A DNA stretch of 64,000 nt from Paenibacillus woosongensis. Lineage in GTDB: Bacteria > Bacillota > Bacilli > Paenibacillales > Paenibacillaceae. The DNA lies in the NCBI RefSeq assembly GCF_009725165.1, contig NZ_WNZW01000001.1, forward strand, positions 1,302,001-1,366,000, written 5' to 3'. Both the position numbers and the translations under genes were made by a program. Shown one piece after another: positions 17,901-26,637 of the stretch (its first letter is position 1; the number at the start of each line of letters is the position of its first letter). The notes under the pieces were generated by a model. It ran no database searches. It worked only from the letters and a program-made list of their open reading frames with translations, and was not told the origin of the DNA.

Positions 17901-18032
17901 TCACATCTTGGGAACCTCGTTCAAGCTGGGCGGCCTCTTTGCCTGCTTCTTCAGCTTAGGCTCTATCGCTTCTTCCATTATGCTGGATTTATTCTGCTGA
18001 TCCTTAATTTTCGTTGATTTGTGATGGGGCAT
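17901..18032 (-). CDS. 43-aa Lys-rich small protein
   Basis: Starts MPHHKSTKIKDQQNKSSIME and ends KQAKRPPSLNEVPKM, strongly hydrophilic and basic, with no membrane segment. The ribosome binding site is excellent: GGGAGG with 8-nt spacing to this ATG (an ATG two codons upstream is too close). It lies 55 bp downstream of topB on the same strand and is followed by a terminator, so it is probably cotranscribed with topB. I do not recognise a family; a small-protein gene missed by length cut-offs. Confidence 0.6.
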   Translation of the reverse strand: MPHHKSTKIKDQQNKSSIMEEAIEPKLKKQAKRPPSLNEVPKM

Positions 18033-18087
18033 GCTCATCACCTCCCATTCTTAGGTTTCCGAGCATGCCGCCGTTTTATGCGGACAC

Positions 18088-20220
18088 TTACTTGTTCTTG
18101 TTCTCCATGGCCGCCTTGAGCAGTTCTCCCAGGTTGGAGCCGATGGATTCCTGCTTCTTCGTGTACTGGCTTACGAGCCGTTTCTCCTCCCGCTTGTTCA
18201 TACGCCTAGGATCATTATTGCCGAGCGTTTCCGTAATGCCGCAAGGCAGACATTGAACATAGCGCCCCGCTTTGCCTTCCTTCATTTCCATTTTTTTATG
18301 GCACTGCGGACAACGGCGGTTGGACAGACGCTTCTCGCCAGAACGGCGGTAGCCGCAATCCTCGCTTGGGCAGACGAGCATCAGCCCGCGCCCCGTCTTC
18401 TTCTCCAGAAGGCGGGTTCCGCAATCCGGGCAATGGCTGTTGGAGACGTTATGCGGCTTGTAGGTCGCCTCGCTGTTCTTCACACCGGACACGAGCCCCT
18501 GAGCCATCTCCCGGATTCCCTCCAGGAACGGACCTGGCTTGCCCTGTCCGCGAGCGATTCGCTCCAGCTCGGCCTCCCATTTCGCTGTCAGGTCCGGTGA
18601 GCGCAGATCGCCCGGGGCCAGCTCGATCAGCTGCTTGCCTTTGCCAGTCGGATGCAGCAGGTTGCCCTGCCGCTCAATCGTATCCGAGCTGACCAGCTTC
18701 TCGATAATATCTGCACGTGTCGCCGGCGTACCTAGACCGTGCTTCTCCATTTGCGTGAGCAGAGCCGCTTCGCTGTAACGCTTCGGCGGCAGTGTACGGC
18801 CGCCCTGAATCCGGCAGCGCTTAACGGTTACACTCTCGCCTTCCTTCAGCTCCGGAAGCAGCGTGCCGCTGCCTTCCAGCGAATCCTCGTCCTCCTCGTC
18901 TTCGTCAACCGCCTGACCATCATAGACGGCCCGCCAGCCGCTGTCCTTCATCGTCGTCCCTTTGGCATGCAGGGTCTCCCCGGCCACCTCCAAAGTGACG
19001 GCGACCTGATCGAAACGGGCTGCCGGATAGAACAGGCTTATAAACCGCCGGACGATCAGATCATACAATTTGCGTTCCTCCGTGCTTAGCGTATTCAGCA
19101 GCACCGTCTGCTCCGTCGGAATAATCGCGTGATGATCGGTGACCTTGCTGTCGTCGATAATCCGTTTGCTCAGAGGCAGCGGCTTGCGCAGCAGCGCTCT
19201 AGCCAGTGGAGCATACGGGCCAACAGCCACACTGGTTAATCTTTCCTTCAGCGTATCCTTCATGTCGGACGTCAGATAGCGCGAATCCGTCCGCGGATAT
19301 GTCACTAGCTTATGCTGCTCGTACAGCCGCTGCAGGACATTGGACGTCTGCTTGGCGGAAAAGCCGAGCAGGCGGTTCGCATCCCGCTGCAGCTCCGTCA
19401 AATCATAGGCCAGCGGATGCGGGACATTCTTTTCGCTCTTTTTCAGTTTTACAATTTTACCGCTGCGGCCATCAAGCTTCCCTTGAAGCTGCTTCACCTT
19501 CTCTGGATCAAAAATCCGCGAATCGTTATTCGCCCCCCGCCATACCGCCTCGAACGAACCCAAGTCGGCGCGCAGCGTGCTGTATTCCTCCGAGCGGAAG
19601 GAGAGGATCTCCCTTTCCCGTTGCATAATCATACCCAGTGTCGGCGTCTGCACCCGTCCCGCGGATAGCGGTGACCCGAATTTGGTGGTAAGCGCCCGGG
19701 TTACGTTCAAACCGATCATCCAGTCCGCTTCCGCCCGGCATCTTGCCGACTGATAGAGCCGGTCGTATTGGTTCCCCGGCTTCAGCGACGCAAAGCCCTC
19801 CTTGATTGCCTTATCCGTCTGCGAAGAGATCCACAGCCGCTGAAACGGCTTGTTCCATTTCGCCATGTCCATAATCCATCTAGCGAGCAGTTCTCCTTCA
19901 CGCGCAGCATCCGTCGCAATGATGAGCGATTGGATATCCTGTCTTCTCATTAACTGCTGTACGGCTTTGAACTGGTGGCTGCTCTCCCGCAGCACCTTCA
20001 GCTTCATTTTGTCCGGCAAAATCGGCAGATCCTCCAAAGCCCAGGTACGGTACTTTGCGTCATAGTCCTCCGGCTCGGCGAGTCCAACCAAATGGCCCAG
20101 CGCCCAGGTCACAACGTATTTCGGCCCTTCCAAATAGCTCTTATGCTTATCGCGGCAGCCCATCACACGCGCGATTTCCCGCGCTACGGACGGCTTCTCC
20201 GCCAATACTAATGTTTTCAT
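18088..20220 (-). CDS. topB: DNA topoisomerase III
   Basis: Type IA topoisomerase, 710 aa, relaxing and decatenating DNA. The Toprim domain starts MKTLVLAEKPSVAREIAR and has ATDAAREGELLARW (metal site). The catalytic tyrosine is Y308 in LVTYPRTDSRYLT. The C-terminus has two Cys4 zinc-ribbon-like repeats (CPDCG...CPSEDCG near 600; CPQCHKK...CLPCG near 650), as in Bacillus TopB. It is divergent from fabHB. Confidence 0.95.
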   Translation of the reverse strand: MKTLVLAEKPSVAREIARVMGCRDKHKSYLEGPKYVVTWALGHLVGLAEPEDYDAKYRTWALEDLPILPDKMKLKVLRESSHQFKAVQQLMRRQDIQSLIIATDAAREGELLARWIMDMAKWNKPFQRLWISSQTDKAIKEGFASLKPGNQYDRLYQSARCRAEADWMIGLNVTRALTTKFGSPLSAGRVQTPTLGMIMQREREILSFRSEEYSTLRADLGSFEAVWRGANNDSRIFDPEKVKQLQGKLDGRSGKIVKLKKSEKNVPHPLAYDLTELQRDANRLLGFSAKQTSNVLQRLYEQHKLVTYPRTDSRYLTSDMKDTLKERLTSVAVGPYAPLARALLRKPLPLSKRIIDDSKVTDHHAIIPTEQTVLLNTLSTEERKLYDLIVRRFISLFYPAARFDQVAVTLEVAGETLHAKGTTMKDSGWRAVYDGQAVDEDEEDEDSLEGSGTLLPELKEGESVTVKRCRIQGGRTLPPKRYSEAALLTQMEKHGLGTPATRADIIEKLVSSDTIERQGNLLHPTGKGKQLIELAPGDLRSPDLTAKWEAELERIARGQGKPGPFLEGIREMAQGLVSGVKNSEATYKPHNVSNSHCPDCGTRLLEKKTGRGLMLVCPSEDCGYRRSGEKRLSNRRCPQCHKKMEMKEGKAGRYVQCLPCGITETLGNNDPRRMNKREEKRLVSQYTKKQESIGSNLGELLKAAMENKNK

Positions 20221-20374
20221 GAGTTCACTGATGCACTCCTTTCAAAGTTCATTATAACATCCGTAGAAGCACGTAACTATTCATTAAGTTTAGATCCGAA
20301 TTCACTCCCCTTCGTATAGATGAATATGAATTATTTGACACACAGACTGTACAACGAACTTAAAGTCATATATA

Positions 20375-20391
20375 TTATAACCAGGTACTAA
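20375..20391. promoter_or_regulatory. Candidate FapR operator upstream of fabHB
   Basis: The reverse complement reads TTAGTACCTGGTTATAA, close to the Bacillales FapR consensus TTAGTACCTGATACTAA (one half-site perfect). It overlaps a CCAGGTA/TACCTGG inverted repeat reaching 20408. FapR represses fatty-acid genes such as fabHB in Bacillus, so control by malonyl-CoA levels is likely but inferred. A TATAAT lies at 20447-20452 without a good -35. Confidence 0.55.
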
Positions 20392-20500
20392 TACCTGATA
20401 ATAATACCTGGCCACACCATTGCAAATTCCTTATTTTTATAAAAGGTATAATAGCCTGTTTTTTTTACAAACCTATTTCGTAAATGAAGGAGTGATTGCT

Positions 20501-21499
20501 TTGACGCTTGTATCCAAATCGCGGATTACCGCCATTGGCACCTATGTTCCGGAGAAAATTTTAACGAATGAAGATTTCGAAAAAATGGTCGAGACCAGCG
20601 ACGAGTGGATCGTCCAGCGAACAGGAATTCAGAAACGGCATATTACCGCTGACCATGAATTCACCTCGCACCTGTGTATCAGAGCCGTAGAGAAGCTGCG
20701 CGATACCTACAACAAAACGTTGGATGATGTCGACCTGATCCTCGTCGCCACGACGACGCCCGATTACTCATTTCCCAGCGTCGCGTGCCGAGTTCAGGAG
20801 CACTTTGGAATGGCCAGCACCGGCGCGATTGATTTGAATGCAACGTGCGCGGGCTTCTCTTATGCCCTGCATTTAGCCAACGGGCTGATCACCTCAGGAC
20901 TGCACAGGAAGGTGCTGGTCGTTGCAGGCGAGACGATGAGCAAAATTACCGATTACAGCGACCGCAGCACGTGCATTCTATTCGGAGACGGCGCAGGGGC
21001 AGTTCTCGTTGAGCACGACGATACGGAACCTGGCGGTTTTGAGGCTGTCGTTATGGGCACGCAGGGAGACGGAGGAATCAGCGTATATCGTTCCGGACTT
21101 TCTGAGACGATGAATGGCCAGCCTTTGGAAGGCCGCGGGAGGATAGTCCAAAACGGGCAAGAAGTGTTCAAATGGGCCGTACGCACCGTAACCGCCGGCA
21201 TTGAGGAACTGCTGGAGCGAGCTGACCTAAGCCGGGAAGAAATCGATTGGTTCATCCCGCATAGCGCCAATTTGCGCATGATCGAATCGATCTGCGAGAA
21301 AGCAAATATCCCTCTGGGCAAAACACTGCAAAGCGTGCAGCTTATGGGCAACACCTCTTCTGCCTCCATCCCGCTCGCCCTGCAGGCGGGCATCGATGCC
21401 GGCCAGCTAAAGACCGGCGACCGGCTGCTCCTTTACGGCTTCGGCAGCGGCCTTACGCATGCCGGACTTATTGTGCGCTGGGGCGTGCCCGCTATATAA
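20501..21499 (+). CDS. fabHB: 3-oxoacyl-ACP synthase III (FabHB type)
   Basis: Condenses acyl-CoA starters with malonyl-ACP to begin fatty acid synthesis; Bacillus enzymes favour branched starters. 332 aa. The catalytic triad is C116 (DLNATCAGFS), H254 (FIPHSANLRM) and N284 (LMGNTSSASI). Residues such as EWIVQRTG and SGLHRKVLVVAGET match FabHB/YhfB rather than FabHA. The start is TTG at 20501 with AAGGAGTG 8 nt upstream; the longer frame from 20420 lacks a ribosome binding site and begins upstream of a TATAAT. Confidence 0.92.
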   Translation: MTLVSKSRITAIGTYVPEKILTNEDFEKMVETSDEWIVQRTGIQKRHITADHEFTSHLCIRAVEKLRDTYNKTLDDVDLILVATTTPDYSFPSVACRVQEHFGMASTGAIDLNATCAGFSYALHLANGLITSGLHRKVLVVAGETMSKITDYSDRSTCILFGDGAGAVLVEHDDTEPGGFEAVVMGTQGDGGISVYRSGLSETMNGQPLEGRGRIVQNGQEVFKWAVRTVTAGIEELLERADLSREEIDWFIPHSANLRMIESICEKANIPLGKTLQSVQLMGNTSSASIPLALQAGIDAGQLKTGDRLLLYGFGSGLTHAGLIVRWGVPAI

Positions 21500-21533
21500 T
21501 AGCTAGATGAACAACTAGAGAAGGGGCGCAGCA

Positions 21534-22103
21534 ATGGCACAGCTATTTTTTAAATACGGGGCGATGAACAGCGGCAAATCGATTGAGATTCTGAAGGTGG
21601 CTCATAATTACGAGGAACAGAACAAACCGGTGATGATCTTCACTTCGGCGCTCGATGACCGGGATGAGGCAGGCTATATTTCCTCACGCATTGGCCTGCG
21701 CAGGCCAGCGATCCCAATCAGGGATGATACCGACATCTTCGGCCTGGTCAGCCGCCAGGAACCGCGTCCCTACTGCGTGCTTGTAGACGAGTGCCAATTT
21801 CTGAACAAGGACAACATCGAGCAGCTTGTCCGTATCGTCGATGAGCTGGATGTCCCGGTGATGGGCTTCGGCCTCAAGAACGATTTTCAGAATCAGCTGT
21901 TCGAGGGCAGCAGACTCATGCTTATTTATGCGGATAAAATCGAAGAAATGAAGACGATCTGCTGGTTCTGCGAGCGTAAAGCGACGATGAACCTGCGCGT
22001 CGAGAACGGGAAGCCCGTCTATACGGGAGAGCAGATCCAGATCGGCGGCAATGAATTGTATTATCCGGTGTGCCGCAAATGTCACCGCAATCCTCCGTTA
22101 TAA
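21534..22103 (+). CDS. tdk: Thymidine kinase
   Basis: Salvage phosphorylation of thymidine/deoxyuridine. 189 aa, type II TK. P-loop GAMNSGKS at 9-16, DECQF at 85-89, lasso-domain zinc cysteines in CWFCERKA and CRKCH, and the substrate-binding tail [18 protein letters not shown]. It starts 34 bp after fabHB and may be cotranscribed. Confidence 0.95.
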   Translation: MAQLFFKYGAMNSGKSIEILKVAHNYEEQNKPVMIFTSALDDRDEAGYISSRIGLRRPAIPIRDDTDIFGLVSRQEPRPYCVLVDECQFLNKDNIEQLVRIVDELDVPVMGFGLKNDFQNQLFEGSRLMLIYADKIEEMKTICWFCERKATMNLRVENGKPVYTGEQIQIGGNELYYPVCRKCHRNPPL

Positions 22104-22119
22104 TCCTTTAACAAATAAG

Positions 22120-22147
22120 GCGCATGCAGAAGCATGCGCTTTTTTTT
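22120..22147 (+). terminator. Terminator after tdk
   Basis: Perfect GCGCATGC/GCATGCGC stem with a 4-nt loop and eight T. Confidence 0.95.
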
Positions 22148-22178
22148 ATGATCAGGCTCTACGTTGAGACCTCCGTTA

Positions 22179-22841
22179 TCATTCTTCGGCCAATTCCCTT
22201 CTCAGTCTCCGTCTTCGCCTTCTCCGTTTAAAAAAACTGTCTCGAAACAACAAATTACGGTATTTAAATTTGCTGAATGGATATTTGAAGGATAATGCGA
22301 TGCCCTCATCCTCGATTTGGACCGCTTTCAAAGCTGGAGTATGCACCCTGCTGCGCACAAGCAGATTCACGAGCCGCTTATTGCCGCGCCGAATCGCAAT
22401 AGCGAGCTTGCAAGCGAAGGCTCTGTCACAGGCAAGTCTGCTGTACAACGGCAGCACTGCCCGCGCGATTGCTTGATGAACCTTCGGTTCAAACACGAAT
22501 TGCACGGTCCCCGGAGGAATTGTCGTGCCGTTCGTGTACACCAGCTTGGGAAAGACAAAATCCACGAAATACCCGATTCCATTAGTGCCAAGACCCTGCC
22601 TGGCGGCTTGTGGAGCTACCAAGGCGAGCAGTTTTTTCATCGATTTCAAGTTTGCCGTAACGACCGCCCTGCTCCACATGGCCGCAAACCTTTGGCTTGT
22701 CGCGACGGCTCTATAGAATGGCAGCATGCTGGCCGCTGTCTTTTGCAATATACCCGCATTCACCTTAGATTTGCTGAAACCGGCGCACCCGCACCCACAC
22801 TCGCAGCCTCCGCTTCTTCCCCGCCATCTTGCCCTTCCCAT
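22179..22841 (-). CDS. Basic Gly/Cys- and Arg-rich hypothetical protein, 220 aa
   Basis: The N-terminus is Gly/Arg/Cys-rich (GRSGGCECGCGCAGFSKSK). The middle has helical stretches (LPFYRAVATSQRFAAMW, KKLLALVAPQAARQGLG) and a beta-rich VYTNGTTIPPGTVQFVFEP. The C-terminus has an eight-residue Lys/Arg run (KRRRRRRR). No signal peptide or clear membrane helix. The ribosome binding site (AAAGGAGGAAGGAGT) is strong, so it is translated. I do not recognise the family. Cys-rich starts and poly-Arg ends are seen in spore coat proteins of Bacillales, which is only a suggestion. Confidence 0.6.
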   Translation of the reverse strand: MGRARWRGRSGGCECGCGCAGFSKSKVNAGILQKTAASMLPFYRAVATSQRFAAMWSRAVVTANLKSMKKLLALVAPQAARQGLGTNGIGYFVDFVFPKLVYTNGTTIPPGTVQFVFEPKVHQAIARAVLPLYSRLACDRAFACKLAIAIRRGNKRLVNLLVRSRVHTPALKAVQIEDEGIALSFKYPFSKFKYRNLLFRDSFFKRRRRRRRLRRELAEE

Positions 22842-23027
22842 ACTCCTTCCTCCTTTGTAAATAACGGTTCGAATGGCCTCCGTTCCTCGCCCCTCAGATA
22901 ACTTTTCTATAATATATGGAGTAGCCGCTTGTCACGGTTGGGCTGTTGTATCTACAATATAGAAATCAGAAGAAATATGTAGAAGCGAATGAGCAGATCA
23001 CACTGCTTGAAGGAGGTTGGAATCCGT

Positions 23028-23240
23028 ATGCCAACGATTAGACGTCTCATCACTGAGCATGATTTACAAATGGCCATGGAGCAAGGCCTTCGTATCCGCG
23101 TCTTCCGCGACAACCATCTCATCGAATCGGGATCGGTCATTATCCGTCTTACTGATGATACTGTTATTACGCAATCCAGCGTCAGCGATCTTGCTTACCA
23201 TAACCGCGAAAGCTGCCAGTTTTTTGAGTTAAAAAAATAA
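23028..23240 (+). CDS. Small hypothetical protein, 70 aa
   Basis: MPTIRRLITEHDLQMAMEQG, then a beta-rich stretch RIRVFRDNHLIESGSVIIRL ending SCQFFELKK. The ATG has GGAGG 11 nt upstream and is preferred over an in-frame upstream start. It ends 24 bp before the rhodanese gene, suggesting cotranscription. The pattern resembles a small SH3-like beta barrel; no family assigned. Confidence 0.6.
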   Translation: MPTIRRLITEHDLQMAMEQGLRIRVFRDNHLIESGSVIIRLTDDTVITQSSVSDLAYHNRESCQFFELKK

Positions 23241-23264
23241 TTCGTTTGAAGGGAGAGCAATACT

Positions 23265-24116
23265 ATGTCAAATCCGCTCGTGTCCAAAAAGTGGCTTCTT
23301 GCCCGCATGTACGAGCCTAATATGGTCATCGTCGATTGCCGGTTTCAACTCGGGGCACCGGAGGCTGGCAAGACGGCTTACGCCGAGTCCCATATCCCCG
23401 GGGCTATTTACCTCGATTTGGAGAATGACCTCTCCGCTCCCTTCGGCGAGCATGGCGGCCGGCATCCGCTGCCGGAACCGGAGGCATTTGCTAAGCGCCT
23501 CGGCCGGGCAGGCATCAGCAACGACAGCGTTGTTGTCGCTTATGACGACCAGGGAGGCATGAACGCCTCCAGGCTTTGGCTGCTGCTGCGCTGGCTCGGC
23601 CATGACCAGGTGTATGTCATGGATGAGGGATTCTCGGCATGGCAGCAAGACGGCTACCCCGTCACCGCCGATCAGCGGGTGGTCATCCCTTCGTCCTTCC
23701 AGCCTGTGGTGCGTGATGAGTTGATCGCCGATGTGGAGGACGTCCGCAATGCGATCGGCAATCCTGACGTGCTATTGGTCGATTCTCGCGAAGCCCCCCG
23801 GTATCTTGGGCAGACCGAGCCCATCGATGCCAAAGCAGGCCATATCCCTAGCGCGCTCAACGCTTTCTGGAAGAACAATCTGGATGCCGAAGGAAAATGG
23901 ACATCCGTAGAACAGCGCCAGGCCGGCTTATCTGAAGTGATTGATGCGCTGAATGCCGGCCGCGAGGTTATCGTCTATTGCGGCTCCGGCGTTAGCGCCT
24001 GCCCGAACATCGTAGCGCTTCACTCGCTTGGGTATTCCAATGTTCGGTTGTATGCGGGGAGCTGGAGCGATTGGATTTCGTATCCGGATAACCCCGTTGC
24101 CACGGGCGGGGAGTGA
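23265..24116 (+). CDS. Two-domain sulfurtransferase (rhodanese / mercaptopyruvate sulfurtransferase)
   Basis: 283 aa with tandem rhodanese domains. The N-terminal inactive one starts MVIVDCRFQLGAPEAGK (about 20-130), and the C-terminal active one ends around residue 275. The catalytic loop C239-GSGVSA resembles the CGSGVTA of 3-mercaptopyruvate sulfurtransferases more than the CRxGxR of thiosulfate enzymes, so mercaptopyruvate is the more likely donor. Cytoplasmic. Good GGGAGAGC before the ATG. Confidence 0.9.
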   Translation: MSNPLVSKKWLLARMYEPNMVIVDCRFQLGAPEAGKTAYAESHIPGAIYLDLENDLSAPFGEHGGRHPLPEPEAFAKRLGRAGISNDSVVVAYDDQGGMNASRLWLLLRWLGHDQVYVMDEGFSAWQQDGYPVTADQRVVIPSSFQPVVRDELIADVEDVRNAIGNPDVLLVDSREAPRYLGQTEPIDAKAGHIPSALNAFWKNNLDAEGKWTSVEQRQAGLSEVIDALNAGREVIVYCGSGVSACPNIVALHSLGYSNVRLYAGSWSDWISYPDNPVATGGE

Positions 24117-24297
24117 CAGCTTCCGCCAGGTTACAGGTGTACCCCGGCAAGGTTGCCGCTTGGAGCGAATGGGCTTCCAGCGGCACTTTTCTATGCCCGC
24201 AAAGTCTATAAGGAGTCAACATGCGGACACTATAACCGCTTTCTTAGTGTGCCGAACCCCTGACACTAGCCACTCGTAAGATAGGGTAGGGAAGGGG

Positions 24298-24315
24298 TAC
24301 ACCGGATGCGGTGTA
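24298..24315. other. Hairpin in the rhodanese-esterase gap
   Basis: TACACCG/CGGTGTA stem with a 4-nt loop, 180 bp after the rhodanese stop, without a T-run. The rest of 24117-24440 shows nothing recognisable. Confidence 0.4.
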
Positions 24316-24450
24316 TCTCTCACCTTGCGCTGTATCCGCCGCCCTCCGGCGAGAGGGAGATAGAACAACGCCCCTCTTCAAAAATATAGCTGAGAGCCCC
24401 CTTCCCACCGGAGCCAATCGAGCTCTCGACTTGTTGACTTCGAACTCATA

Positions 24451-24497
24451 TTTACATTATTTGCTAATTATGGTAAGATTGATTTAAAGCGCTTACA
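24451..24497 (+). promoter_or_regulatory. Esterase promoter with overlapping cre site
   Basis: TTTACA (24451-24456), 17-bp spacer, TAAGAT (24474-24479). TTAAAGCGCTTACA (24484-24497) fits the CcpA cre consensus TGWNANCGNTNWCA at 13 of 14 positions and covers the expected start point, the classic position for CcpA repression in the presence of preferred sugars. Confidence 0.7.
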
Positions 24498-24623
24498 TTA
24501 TAACCATGCGAGGCTTGCTTCCAGCAGCATTGCCGCAGGTCTCGAAAGGGGGAGCCGCCACGCATTTATAACTCACTCCATAGTGCAAGGCCAGAACATC
24601 TAAAAACAAGGAGGACAAGTGAA

Positions 24624-25505
24624 ATGAAAAAACTTTTTACTTTCGTTATGCTCATTACGCTGCTCGTCCCATCGATGTCCTACGCCCAATCTCCAACGCA
24701 AAATACAAGCGGTGCCGCCGCCGCATCTTCCGGTGGAACCGTAATCCCGGCACCCCAGGGATACGACGCTTACCGTCATAATATTCCTCGCGGAAATGTG
24801 CAGCAAATTTCCTATTATTCTACAACAGTAGGCAAAACACGGAATGCAATGGTCTATACTCCTCCGGGCTATACAACGTCGAAAACCTATAATGTCCTTT
24901 ACTTGCTGCACGGCATTGGCGGGGATCAATATGAATGGCTCAATCAGATGAACCCTAGAAATATTTTGGACAACCTGTACGCCGATAACAAGCTCGAGCC
25001 GATGATTGTTGTTTTCCCGAACGGCCGCGCCATGCAGGATGATCGTCCAATCGGCGATATTTTTGCACCGGACAAGGTAGCTGCCTTCGAAACCTTTGAG
25101 TTTGATCTGATTAACGACCTCGTCCCTTACATTGACACTCATTTTCCGGTATATGCCAATGCTCAGCATCGAGCTTTGGCTGGTCTGTCGATGGGCGGCG
25201 GACAATCGCTGAACTTCGGGTTAAAGCATCTGGACAAATTCTCCTGGATTGGCGCATTTTCATCCGCCCCTAATACAAAGCCGGCGTCGCAGCTCATTAC
25301 CAACCCGTCCCAGACGGCCAGTCAGCTAAACCTGTTATGGCTGTCTTGCGGCTCGTCGGACAATCTGCTGTGGGTAAGTCAAAACTTTCATAACAGCTTG
25401 GACTCCATGAATATTCCCCACATGTGGTATCTGGATGTCGGCGGGCATGAAGGTAAGGTGTGGAGCAGCGGGCTCTATCAATTCTCTCAGCGTATCTTCA
25501 AGTAG
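24624..25505 (+). CDS. Secreted CE1-type (feruloyl/acetylxylan) esterase
   Basis: 293 aa with a signal peptide (MKKLFTFVMLITLLVPSMSYA, cut near 21), then a Ser/Ala linker and an alpha/beta hydrolase of the XynZ esterase-domain type. VLYLLHGIGGDQYEW forms the oxyanion region. The nucleophile is S189 in LAGLSMGGGQ; the acid is in GSSDNLLW and the His in DVGGHEGKVW. It probably removes ferulate or acetate from xylan outside the cell. Monocistronic under its own cre-containing promoter, 16 kb from the xylanase operon. Confidence 0.87.
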   Translation: MKKLFTFVMLITLLVPSMSYAQSPTQNTSGAAAASSGGTVIPAPQGYDAYRHNIPRGNVQQISYYSTTVGKTRNAMVYTPPGYTTSKTYNVLYLLHGIGGDQYEWLNQMNPRNILDNLYADNKLEPMIVVFPNGRAMQDDRPIGDIFAPDKVAAFETFEFDLINDLVPYIDTHFPVYANAQHRALAGLSMGGGQSLNFGLKHLDKFSWIGAFSSAPNTKPASQLITNPSQTASQLNLLWLSCGSSDNLLWVSQNFHNSLDSMNIPHMWYLDVGGHEGKVWSSGLYQFSQRIFK

Positions 25506-25524
25506 AGTCATGACCACTTCATTA

Positions 25525-25562
25525 AATAACCCTAGGAATGCTGCGGCATTCCTGGGGTTATT
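25525..25562 (+). terminator. Long hairpin after the esterase gene
   Basis: AATAACCC..GGAATGC pairs with GGCATTCC..GGGGTTATT around a short loop (about 17 bp). The following T-run is weak (GCTTTGC), so termination is likely but not ideal. Confidence 0.7.
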
Positions 25563-25599
25563 GCTTTGCTCGGCCAAAATAGAGAGCAGCTTTACGTTC

Positions 25600-25986
25600 C
25601 AAGACAATATGCACTAAGCCTTAATCACAAGCATCTTCCGGAAATGCAACTGTATTCCGGGCTAGACTTGGCTCCAATTTTCACTCCAATAATCGGCAAC
25701 TATTATCAATGTGATGCAGTCACTACTCCCCTCTTTCCCAGAATGATTACAAAGAATGTAACGGCAAAAGGCATTCAAGAGCTGCTTGCCTCGTATTATA
25801 AAGACGAACGTTTTATTAGAGTTATCCCGTATAAATCCGAGGCATATCTTAAACGCCTATCTTAATCTCATGCAATGCAATAGTACAAACTTTTGGACAT
25901 ATTTGTGTTTGGTCATAAAGATCAAATATTGCTTGTTTCCAGGTTTGATAATTTGGGAAAAGTCGTCTCAGGCGCAGCCAGAAAGC
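25600..25986 (+). pseudogene. argC: Decayed 3' part of argC (N-acetyl-gamma-glutamyl-phosphate reductase)
   Basis: One reading frame carries LPEMQLYSGLDLAPIFTPI, then GNYY, VTAKGIQELLASYYKDERFI, and after in-frame stops at 25863-25865 and 25878-25880 resumes with LDIFVFGHKDQILLVSRFDN and LGK..SGAA. This follows the C-terminal half of the long-type ArgC in order. No N-terminal half, nucleotide-binding domain or start was seen, and no other arg gene is near. A relic kept in frame by chance. Confidence 0.75.
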
Positions 25987-26194
25987 CACTCCCCACTGGC
26001 TTCATTTCCTCCAGTTTTCTACAAAATGATCTACCGCTGCCTGCTCAATGGCCAGCCCTTCCGTGTAACGCTCCATAAACAAGGCGAAGCTACATGGAGT
26101 CGGAGAAAGTAACTTCATGAGCCCAGAATCTATAGTAATCAGACAGAAGCAGGGTTACGTTCAGTGGCAGGTCTGTATGGTTGGTCTTTATAAT

Positions 26195-26333
26195 TAATCT
26201 GTATGTTTTTTCGAATAAAATCTTCGAAATAAACGGCAAAAGGCATATTATATATGATATTTCATATAGGTTCCCTAACTTTACCCTTTCTCGGCCAATT
26301 CTATATGATAATTCATATATAATCTCACAAAGC
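26195..26333 (+). repeat. Dispersed ~135-bp A/T-rich repeat, copy R1
   Basis: The most diverged of four copies (R1-R4) in the same orientation. It retains the order of AT-rich palindromic boxes: CTGTATG...TTTTTCGAATA, TATATGATATTTCATATA, then ATTCTATATGATAATTCATA. It sits in the gene-poor stretch after the argC relic; 26346-26637 shows nothing else recognisable. Confidence 0.65.
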
Positions 26334-26637
26334 CAAGGGTCAAATTAAATCTCGGCAGGGTCGTCTATTGTCAGAAATCCGTATGTAAATTTGCTGGACA
26401 ACCGCGTATATTACGCAGAACGATCGCGCAAATATACGGCACCAACGCATACAGCGCTCATTTATTCCTGAACCTGTATATAAGGATATATTCGCTTATT
26501 TTTTCACACATGTACTTTTACCGGTAAAAGTATGCCGGGGCAGCAATCACTCTCCGAATCTTGTTTTCTGTTGATTTCTCATTCCAATCCATGTATCTTT
26601 ATTTCAACAAATTCAATGTTCAGAGGAAGCTGATCCT

